Of a DNA stretch of 64,000 nucleotides, positions 27,601-39,600 are shown one piece after another. The DNA is taken from the NCBI GenBank assembly GCA_914767715.1, contig OU612068.1:14754001-14818000 (forward strand), in the 5' to 3' direction. A model generated the notes under the pieces. The model made no database searches. It saw only the letters and a list, made by a program, of their open reading frames with translations, and was not told the origin of the DNA. Position 1 is the stretch's first letter, and every line of letters begins with the position of its first letter. Source of the stretch: Membranipora membranacea. Taxonomy: Eukaryota; Bryozoa; Gymnolaemata; Cheilostomatida; Membraniporidae. Made by a program: the position numbers and the translations under genes.

Positions 27601-30600
27601 CAGAGCTGAAACCAAAAGATCTTGGTAATAATACGGTTCAAGTTGAGTTCACTCCCAAAACACCTGGAGAGTACATTATCGAGGTAACATATAACGATAA
27701 GCCCCTGTCCACAGGGCCAATACATACTCAAGCTGTACCAGTCGGCCAGAAACCATTTGGTACACCCAGTGATATGATATCACCACAGATGGCTAGACCA
27801 CAGCACCAGGAACCTGTTGAGCCTGTCCGCTGCCCAGTAACAAAAGTGAAGGTCGACGGCCCAGCTCTCAACCGACCTGTTTGTGATGAGCCTACCTACT
27901 TCATTGTTGACATGAGAGAATCAGGCCCAGGCAGTCTTGGATTCGGAATCAAGGGTCCATCAAAGACAGAGCTAAAACCAAAAGATCTTGGTAATGGAAC
28001 AGTTCAAGTTGAGTTCACTCCCAAAACACCTGGAGAGTACATTATCGAGGTAACATACAACGATGAGCCCCTGTCCACAGGGCCAATACCTACTGAAGCT
28101 GTACCAGTTGGCCAGAAACCATTTGGCACACCCAGTGATATGATAACACCACATATGGCTAGACCTCAGCACCAGAAACCTGTTGAGCCGGTTCGCTGCC
28201 CAAAAACAAAAGTGAAGGTTGACGGTCCAGCTCTTAACAGACCTGTTTGTGAGGAAGTCACCTACTTCATTGTTGACATGACAGAATCAGGCCCAGGCAG
28301 TCTTGGATTCGGAATCAAGGGTCCATCAAAGACTGAGTTGAAACCCAAAGATCTTGGTAATCAAACAGTTCAAGTTGAGTTCACTCCCAAAACACCTGGA
28401 GAGTACATTATCGAGGTAACTTACAACGATAAGCCCCTGTCAACAGGGCCAATACATACTGAAGCTGTACCAGTAGGCCAGAAACCATTTGGCACACCCA
28501 GAGATATGATAACACCACAGATGGCTAGACCACAGCACCAGAAACCTGTTGAGCCTGTCCTCTGCCCAGTAACAAAAGTGAAGGTTGACGGCCCAGCTCT
28601 TAACCAACCAGTATGTGAGGAAGTTACCTACTTCATTGTTGACATGACAGAATCAGGCCCAGGCAGTCTTGGATTCGGAATCAAGGGTCCATCAAAGACA
28701 GAGCTGAAACCAAAAGATCTTGGTAATAATACGGTTCAAGTCGAGTTCACTCCCAAAACACCTGGAGAGTACATTATCGAGGTAACATATAACGATAAGC
28801 CCCTGTCCACAGGGCCAATACATACTCAAGCTGTACCAGTCGGCCAGAAACCATTTGGTACACCCAGTGATATGATATCACCACAGATGGCTAGACCACA
28901 GCACCAGGAACCTGTTGAGCCTGTCCGCTGCCCAGTAACAAAAGTGAAGGTTGACGGCCCAGCTCTCAACAGACCAGTTTGTGAGGAAGTTACCTACTTC
29001 ATTGTTGACATGACAGAATCAGGCCCAGGCAGTCTTGGATTCGGAATTAAGGGTCCATCAAAGGCAGAGCTGAAACCCAAAGATCTTGGTAATGGAACAG
29101 TTCAAGTTGAGTTCACTCCCAAAACACCTGGAGAGTACATTATTGAGGTAACTTACAACGATGAGCCCCTGTCAACAGGGCCAATACCTACTGAAGCTGT
29201 ACCAGTTGGCCAGAAACCATTTGGTACACCCAGTGATATGATAACACCACAGATGGCTAGACCACAGCACCAGAGGCCTGTTGAGCCAGTCCATTGCCCA
29301 AAAACTCAAGTGAAGGTCGACGGCCCAGCTCTCAACCGACCTGTTTGTGATGAGCCTACCTACTTCATTGTTGACATGAGAGAATCAGGCCCAGGCAGTC
29401 TTGGATTCGGAATCAAGGGTCCATCAAAGACCGAGTTGAAGCCCAAAGATCTTGGCAACGGAACAGTTCAAGTGGAGTTCAATCCAAAAACACCTGGAGA
29501 GTACATTATCGAGATAACATACAACGATATGCCCCTGTCAACCGGTCCCGTTTCCTCACATGTGATTCCTGTAAGTCAGCTGCCATCTCGCAATCCCTCT
29601 CAGATACGCAAAAAGTGTCCCGAAACAGGTGTGGAGTTGTCTGGAATAGGCATCCATGGCGGCATTATTTATGAACCCATAACAATTGTTATTGACACTT
29701 CAGAGCCAGGACAAGGGGCGTTGAAATTTGGAATAGAAGGTCCAGCAAAAACAGAGTTGACCACACAACCGATTGGAAATGATCAGATCGAATTAACATT
29801 TGTGCCAACTGAATTAGGAATGTTTATTCTTAAAATCCATTTCAACCATCAGCTACTGTTTGCCCAGCCTATTAGACCGACGGTTGTCCGTACACAAGAA
29901 GAACTCACAGAACTTGTAAACCAAGTTCAGATCGATGAACAAACCACTACAACTGTTGTTGAGGAGACAATTATGCTGCCTGATGGACAAATGATGCCAC
30001 TTCAACAATCAGCACCAAGACAACCTATCAAGCCTGAGATAAGTCCTGAAGACTGGATGTCAACTGATGTCGTTATTGATGAAACAGACTCACAATGGCA
30101 AGACTCGCAAGAGGTTAATGAGGAGACAATATTCACTACACAAAAGACCCAGGAGAATCAACCTGTAGATGTAGAAGATATCGAGTCTAGTTTCACCATC
30201 TCAGCTGATGCTATCATTGAAGACTCATTTGATACTGTAAAGCACTCTCATGATTCCCAAACTGCTGACTTTGGAGACTTTGTCATTGAAACAACTACAG
30301 ATACTACTGAGCAGATATTCGCATCTCCGCATCGAACAGAGGTAGATGACGATATGATTCTACCTTCTAAGGCTGACAGGCAGAGAAATGCTCCGAGGTT
30401 TGCCATGGAACCAGAGGAAGTTCAGATGCAAAAACCCAAACCCCGAATCCTCGATGATACCGTTGTCATCACTGAGATCAGAGAAGAGGATCGACCCAAA
30501 CCAACTGGAGCCCCTGCAGAAGTCAAAGTGACTGGAGACTGTCTTACCCGTGCGCTCGTTAATAAACCAGAAACATTCATCGTCGACATGACCAAGTCAG

Positions 30601-33600
30601 GCCCTGGCAAAATCAACTTTACCGTTCGTGGTCCTGCCGAGCCGGAGCTCAGCGCTAAAGATCTTGGAAACCACAAGTGTGAGGTTCTCTTCCTTCCAAA
30701 AGAAGTTGGTCCTTACCTGATCGAGGTGACATTTAACGGAGACCACGTTACTGGATCACCATTCATCACATACGTGACATCAGACATAAACTTGGATGTC
30801 GGCCCTATAACGACAGACATCAAGCGGGGTATGACAGAATTGTTTATAACCGCTGCTCCACTTAATGTACTGCATCACTATAACTTCACGCGTGCATGAG
30901 AGCCTACTACCCCTTTCCAGTCGCATTAATGGACATTTGGGGATATCCTGTTACAGTCTTTTGCCTGTCTGTTGGTTATTGACTTCTTAGTATCTCTTTG
31001 CCTTATTCGTAGCATCTTTCAATAGGTTCTACTAAAACTGATAATACCCATTGAGAGAACAGAGATGTATACATTGCATTTTCACGTCATCAGTTTGCAT
31101 GATCCTCCGTCTTTGGTCATCAAAGCATGGGTTAGACTTGAAATACTTGCAAATGTGTACACTGCAGCATTTCAGTTTTATTGGTTTGTTTTTCTGAGGG
31201 AGGGGGAGTAACCAGATTTTTTTAGAAATCTCATACTAGGTGCTTCAAAATTGCGAAATATGCAAAGAGATATTTTGAGAATGATAGACTTAACCAACTC
31301 ATTCGAGCCGATTGCTGGCATAAGAAGGAGAGAGGCTTAAATGGGCTTGATTGTATACTTCGACAGACTTCTACTCAGCACGTTCATAACCAAAATAACC
31401 AACAAAGGGTTTAGAACGTCCTGTTCAGTCTGAGGCTTGTGTGTCGAAGGCTTAACTGTACTGTACATTCATTATAGTCTATTTTCACAGGCTTTATTGT
31501 AAAAAAAAATTATTTTGGTTCTGGTTCATAACCCCTCCCTCACAAATGATATGCCTTGAATTCTCATGTTGTTTAGCTGACTGATGCTGCTAAGATCCAC
31601 TTGGTTGCAGTCAAAGCACATAGTTTTTCCAGGTGGAGAATGCTCATTTCCTTAGAGAGTATAGCTAGTCGTTTTAGTGTTGTCTTCACTTGGTCTAATG
31701 GTTGTTGCAATCAGTTATATGAGCAAAAATGTCAGCTAATTTTGAACTGAATTGAAATATCTGTATAGTAGACTAAACATCGTAGTCACATTTTTGTCAT
31801 TCTGCTTCACTTCTCAAATAATGACATACTGCATTCCTGTAACAGTAGTTTTTAATTTACAAAATCAAAACTTACAGTGGAGCTTGCTAAACTCAATTCC
31901 CGATAAGTCAATCTCACAGCTTAAGTCCCTTTCTTTTTTATTATACGCTTAATTTAACCTAAAATCCTTTCCTTCCTAACAAGCTGGTAGTTTTTCCTTT
32001 CACATGCTCAACATTTTCGTTTGACCTGTGCTCTCAGATTTTGCAGCTTTTAGTGAATCAGAAAGTTATATTTGAAGGATTGTAAACTCACAGTGAATGC
32101 TTAAATTTGACATTGACCGCCCTAACCTGGTCAACTAATTTCATATATAACACTGTTTCATTTTTCTTCTAAGTCCTCAAAAAATGATTTCGTAAGCTCC
32201 ACTGTTTCTGAAAAATTAGCAAGTTGAATTCTAGGAGATGCGAGCCTACTACTTGAAGGCTCCCACATTGTGTTGCACTTCAGTAATATCAGTAATATCA
32301 TGCATATCATGTGATATGTGGATTTGAAATAATATGGTTTTCCTTTTCTTGCTTGTGTATAGATGTGTTCATCGACTCGACGACTGACTTCACAGTGGAT
32401 GCTTCACCAGTATCCCCTACTGGTGAGGGAACTCTCAGAGCTATTATCACCAGTCCTTCTGGAACTAAGAATGACACCAGTGTCACCAACAACGGAGACG
32501 GCACTTACAAGGTCGCTTACGCTCCTTATGAAGAAGGTATGTGAGCATATGAGCTTTGTCAGCTGTGTCGTTTATTTTGCCTTTCCAATATGAATTTGAA
32601 CTACTGGTCTGATTTCTTGATTTTACATTCTAAGACAAATTCTTAATTCCATACCAAAATTAAAACTTGTAAAATGCTATCAATATGGGCCATACCTACT
32701 GATCAGCAAAGCGTGGCTATGTTGCTCAACTGCCGCAAAAAAAACTCTCGATAAATATTAATTTGCCTAGCATATCGAGAATTATACTATAAATGCTAAC
32801 CTTCATCGTTGACAGGACCTCACCAGATTGACGTTACATATGAAGGACTTCCCTTGCCAGGATCACCATTTGATGTTGAGGTTGTACCAGGTAACGACCC
32901 CACTAGAGTGAAGGCCTACGGACCAGGTCTAGAGAAAGGACAGACTAATGAGCCCCAGCAGTTCACCATCGAGACCAAAGGTGCTGGACAAGGAGGCCTG
33001 GCTCTCGCTGTCGAAGGTCAGTATTTTCATCTATATATATTCATTTGTCCACAACGGTGGTTTCGGTATTACAACTAAATTTTGCAAGCTTTTGGATTTT
33101 TATGCGGGGCTACCAGTTCAATTCCAATGATCAATTGCTCAGTTGGAATACCATCCCTTTGATATGGGAGAATGAAATAATGGTGTCGTTGCATTAATGA
33201 CGTCACATAACTGTATCCTGCCTGCCACTACATGTGCTGAGTATGTTTTATTTATACAGGTCCCAGTAAAGCTCAGGTACAATGTACAGATAATCATGAC
33301 GGTACATGTACTGTAGACTACACGCCCACCAAACCTGGTGATTATGACATCACTGTTAAGTTTGCTGGAGAGGACATCCCAGGTAAGTTGTTACATAAAG
33401 GAGTTATCTGCTATTGCTATTTGTCTGGCATCATGATTTTAGCCCAACAATGTAGGTGTATTCAGGCGAGAAACAAGTTGATACATTTTGTGTATCTTTG
33501 AGAGTAGCTGAACACATAGATAGTTGAGACCAATATGAATGGCAAACCGGGAAACAAGCTCTTTTCAATGTGCTGCCAGTAATCCTTGCTATGATTCTCA

Positions 33601-36600
33601 ATATTGTAGGATCACCATTCAAGGTGCCAGTAGAGGATATGGTCGACCCATCTAAGGTGAAGGTTTACGGCCCTGGAGTAAATCCTAACGGAGTCAGAGC
33701 CACTCAGGCTCAACCATTCACAGTAGACTGCTCTGAGGCCGGTAAAGCTCCACTAAAGGCCACTGTTGATGATGGTAAGCTGGCTAATATTACCTTCAAA
33801 TATTTATTAAATGGTACTAGGGATTTTTGTTTATTAAATATATGACAGGCTTGGAATAACCTTTTTTGGTGTTATTATATTTCAAGTCGGTATGGTTTTG
33901 TAAGTGTGTTGAAACATTTCTGGCACTATTCAGCAGACATGTTCCCCATAGATTTTTGTTTATTTCGAGTTGTTAAAGGCTGAATTGATGGTCTTGTTAG
34001 TAGCTATAAACCATATACAAAATATTCCCGATGGACTTTTATCTCACTGTTATGTCATATTTACGTCTTCAGGCAGCGGCCCGGTACCAGTAGAAATGAA
34101 GGAAGTGGATGAGGGTATATTTGAGTGTAATTATGTACCTAAGGAGGAGGGAGCTCCATGCAGACTTGATGTTACTTATGATGATGAGCCTGTACCAGGA
34201 AGGTTAGTTAGCAGTGGTTATCAGGTGTTGTACATTTAGTTTGAAGTGTGACCCCGGAATAACACATTGATCCCTGTCATTATGACGGTATCTATCATGC
34301 ATTTTTTATTGCACCAACCATCATCCGAAGATGTTCTCCCTGATGTACAAAAAACAACCGAAATGAAATCAAAGGAATAAAACTCAATTCAATGAAGATA
34401 AATGGTTTGACAATGCAAATTTAAATGTATGTAGAGTTGTTGATGAACAAAGATGTTGAGGGAGGTTGTTAAAAGCAGAAATCATACTATTCGAATGTAA
34501 TTATTTAGCTACATGTATCTCTCTTCTTTGATCCATATACAGACAGATGACTGGTTTATTTGTGTTATTGTACAATAGAGTTAATGTATAATATTATACT
34601 ACTTATTAATTATATTATATGATATCATATAATTATGTAGTAACTCGATGGATTGTTCTTTATAAAGCCTCATCCTCTATTTCAATCCGAAGAAGTTGAA
34701 TCTTACTTAACCTAATATTGATTTTGTTCACAGTCCATTCGAGCAGACAGTCTTACCTCCACATGATGCCTCTAAGGTGAAGGTCAGCGGACCAGGAATC
34801 GATGATGGAGTAGCTGCTTCTCTGCCGACAGAGTTTACTGTTGACACCACCGATGCTGGTGTTGCAGACCTCGATGTTGCCATTCAGGTAATTGCCACAT
34901 TTGTTGTAGTAAAAACTGTCAATATTGTTAAAATTTAGAAATTGGCTGATCTTTGTAAATATTTTCAAAATAGATTTTTATGACTGTTGAAGTCAAACTG
35001 ATATCACATTCAATTACAGAGGGAATGCTCATAGCAAGGAGCAACAGCGGGCTGTTACTCCTTGCTCATATTATGTTGTTTCTACTATGTGTTTATGAAA
35101 ACATTAATTTGAGCACAGATTCATATCTCATGTCTCTTAGAAGCCTCAGAAGTAGGTGTGGTGTAGAACGATGGAAGTTGTACCCTAGCACTGCATGGCT
35201 TCATCGAGGTCCTTAACCTTGCATAAGTGCTCGAAAAACAATTCCCAAATGTTCACCTGTTAAGTCATGTCAATGTTTTATCTGGTAAAAATTGTGCTAT
35301 TTCAGGCACCAGATGGTCGATACCTGAGACCAGATATTACTGATAATAAGGACGCTACAGTCACTGTACACTACACACCTGAAGATGTAGGCAAATATAA
35401 CGCTAAGATTAAATATGGCGGAGATCCCATCCCAGGATCAACATTCGAAGTCAATACCAGACCATCCGGAGACGCCAGCAAATGTCAGATCACCGGTAGG
35501 TCGATGAAGTTTAGAAATTTTGAATCCAGCCTTAGCAATTTACAGCGTTCAACAGTCAAATATATAAATACTGAAGTGATAACACAACGCATGATGATAT
35601 GCTGATATACGATTCTTCAACTAATGCATCTCAGACTCCTTTTTAATTTATTTTTTCCTCTTTTTTGTGCCGTACTTTCGATGCTCTCAACCCACTACAG
35701 GATGGATATTAGGATTAGGCAACAAACAAACTTCAAACTTCATACTTTTCATATGTTTATCTAGATCCCAAGAAGCGAGTGGTTGTTGATGAGGAATGTG
35801 TGATCACCGTGGACACACAGGACGCTGGACAGGGTAATATCACATGTAGAATAAGAACACCCACCGATACAGACGCTGATATAGATATAGTAGATAACAA
35901 TGACGGAACCGTCAGCATATTCTTCACTCCTCACACACCTGGTGAGTAAAATGTGTATAATGAACATCAGCCAAAAGAATATCAATACATGGTTGACCAT
36001 CGTCGGTAACTTAACCTGCCCCCACCCTGCTCTACCGAGCAACAAGAACTGATGACAAGAAATCTGTTACAATCAACTCATGAACAGGACAGTGCCATGT
36101 ATCCAGATACTCAGCACTTCCAGACAATTGACCTAAAGCTGATTTCTGATCCGATTAACTTACTTCAGCTGTAGAGGATGAGGAGCTTTCAGACATTAAA
36201 ACCCAAATAATTAAACCTTCATTATATTGCAGGTAACTATGGAATCAGCATCAAGTTTGGAGGTGTACCAATCCCAGAGGGTGATTATGATATTGAGGTA
36301 AGCGTTGATAGCTGATAGGAATGTAAAACAATGCATGATCTTATTTCTGTTACATTTTACGTTCTCATAAGAATGTTTCTCATTTCGACATCAAAAGTGT
36401 GCTCGTCTTTGCTTACTATATTTTCAAAGCTCTTACTCATGCTCAACTGAAATGCTCAACTGAATTTATTCTAGGCTGTGCCTGAAGAAATGATGGCTGT
36501 TGATGAGGTAAAGCGTTATATAAGTGTCTGGCATAGACTTAATATAGTATATTAAGTCTATGGTGTCTGGTTTTATCATAACTCTATAATGTGTTATGAT

Positions 36601-39600
36601 TTTGTATTGGGTATCAGGGTTGTCTAATTCTCTCACATTTGGTGGCAGTGCTGCTTTAAATCTAATCCTATCTCTCCTACATACATTGTGATTATTACAC
36701 CTATAATCCTTTCTGCTTCACTACAAATCTGCTTACTTTGAACAATCGGACATCTGCACTGGTTTGTGGCAAAACAGTTGCTAGCAATAAAGCATCATTG
36801 AGACAAAAACGCAAATGCACCTACACCTAGGAGCTAAGCACAAGCCTTCCGCTCACACAAATCAATCCTACATATATGATCAATCACTGATCATTTGATT
36901 CCTTGCTCGTGTACTCCAGCTGAAAATCCTGAGCTTACTAAAACCAAGGAGTAACTCCTTGCAAATGCAAATATTCACAGAGGAGAATTAAGTTGAGACC
37001 TTATTATATTCAGTGCCTAGAATTCGTTCATGGTAGAAGGGAGTTCAGATGAAAAGTAGACTGAAAGTTGTTTATGTTAGAATTAGCTATTCTTATATTT
37101 TGTGTTCCTCTCATCTCACTGTTGTTGATAATTATTTTCTCCTTTTTCGCTACATATGTTATTCTGAGTGTGTCAGCATAATTAGGATACAACTATCCTG
37201 ATGATAATGGAATAATGGAATAACCAATAATTAATCATGATCATTGTAGGCTGATGTCATCCCAATGCAGAAAGCTAAGAATGTCGAGTCAGCACCACCT
37301 GGCTCTGGCTTCCCAAACATGTTCCATCCAGTAGACTTTGTCATTCCAGTCGGCCCTATCTTTGCCTACGTACTCGGTAGGTTTTAGACCACATATTTGG
37401 TTGTTTTTAAAAATTTTTATACATGACTATTATTTTATTAGTTTATTTAATTATTTTTCAGTACTGCTGCGAGTCGAATGTTGTTTATCTACCACTGATA
37501 GTTTTGAGTGATCTCACTAATGTCAGGGAGCAGATAGTTCCCATTCTATACTATTTAAGCATAGTATCAAAAATATTTTAGTTGTTTTGTACAATTAAAA
37601 CTATCATATTATTATATTATTGTATTGTATATTTTGTCTATTTATAGCTGAGGTAGAGGCACCATCAGGTACTAGAAGCCCTGTACAGATAAAGGACAAT
37701 GGAGACGGATCAGTTACTATCAATTATCAGCCGACTGAGGTCGGACTCCATAACCTACATGTGTTCTATAACGACGAGCCACTAGAAGGTAAAAAGTTGT
37801 TATTTTCGTTTGTTCATAGCATCCTTATGTTTATGAAAACTTCAATAAAAACGCATAATAATAATATTTATATACGACCAACATATACCATAATTTTTAG
37901 GAAAAGAGGTGTTTCGAGTTTACCTTAACAAGCTTCGAACTATTTTCCTCATTGAATCTGAATAGAATATTAACAATCTGTATTTGTATTATTTAAAACA
38001 ACTTGGCTTGCGGTGTCACACACACATATCTTGCATCCCACATGGCCGGATTATGCATAAATCTAACACTTGCCAAATATAATATTTCACAGGAAGCCCA
38101 TACCAGTTCCATGTAGATGCAGTAGACAGCGGTGTAGTGTCGGCCTTTGGACCAGGACTCAGTTATGGTGTAGCTGGAGAGCCATGCACCTTCACTATCG
38201 ACACTAAGAACGCCGGAGCTGGTATGTATAGAAGCATTTGATGATGAATATCATTTATATAGTTTTGTGCAGGAAGTGAAAATTTGATTATTCACAGACA
38301 TGTTCATATCTTCCATAGGTGGACTCAATGTGTCGGTACAAGGTCCTAGAAAGTCTCCAATTGACATAAGAGACAATGGTAATGGTACTTGTACTGTGAC
38401 CTTCACGCCAGAGGTCACTGGTACATACACTGTTAATGTGACATCTGCAGGAAGGCCGATTCGCGGCTCGCCTTTCACTGTCAAAGTCATGGGAATTGAG
38501 GCTATGCCAGTCAGAAGAGGTTAGACAAAGAGTGGTCAATCCAAAGGCATGGCAGACTGAGCTTTGGTGACTCCCTTGTGTTAGAGAGGCGAGCTGTTGC
38601 ATTCTCCCTGAAGTGGCAAACACAGTCTTGTTTGCTATCTAAGAAGCCAGACTGTTTTGCCACTCCATTTCACAGCATGGTGTTATACTTGTTCCTTGTC
38701 TGACCGTCGCATGTCCGTGGTTTGTGCTTTCAGGCGGTTTGTCACTAGCTGTCGAAGGCCCAAGCAAAGCTGAGATTGTTTGCCAAGACAATGATGATGG
38801 TACATGCACTGTTACCTATCTGCCTACCGAACCTGGACTATACAATGTCGTGGTCAAATTTGACGACGATCACATTGTTGGCAGTCCATTCACAGCCTAC
38901 ATTGCCGGTAAGTTTGGCTTCAAATCAAACTGAATCTGAATTACATCCATATTATAAGAAGAGACCGTATGAATTGCCCGACCGATTTTTGAGCCAATTT
39001 CCATGGCCATAAATGGCTGCAGTATGGTTGATTCATTCTCTTGATGGATTAAGCATGAGTTCTGGTTTTTGCTTTCTTCAGACAACCCTGCAGGTATGCA
39101 TGTCGCCGATGATTACATTGGTACCTTGAATACTATGTGTGTGTGGTTTTGTTGTTCGATGATTATTGTAAATATGATACAACAATAATAGTGCTTGGTG
39201 CATTTCATGTCTGGGATTTCTTACTTGGAGATTGGAAAAAGGGTCGCCAACAAAACTCATGTCCATCTTCAGTTTAATATCTAAAAATTACAGTACTTTG
39301 TTTCGGATGAATTTAAGCAATTGTTGAACTATCAACCCTTGAAATGAGTTTTAACGCTATGGATGGAATGCATCGAGTACTTCTGCCGATTTCAGTATTT
39401 GATTTTGCTATCCTAAGACTTCTTGAGTGGCTTGGTTGATGTGGTTTGTGTGGCACATTGATTCCTTATGCACACTACTTGACCCTGTTACTTTCTTGAT
39501 TGTGATTAAGAAGTTCAATTTTGCTCAAATTCTTTTACACTTGAATAATGAGAGTCTAATCATCGTAGTTTTCTTCTCTTACCCCATTCCTCCACAATGC

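Noticed and set aside
16012-30899. Giant exon as a separate intronless gene or retrocopy
   Set aside because: It starts in mid-repeat with a splice acceptor in the right phase and has no start codon with good context. It continues GLEK of the preceding exon naturally, so it is better explained as part of the filamin gene.
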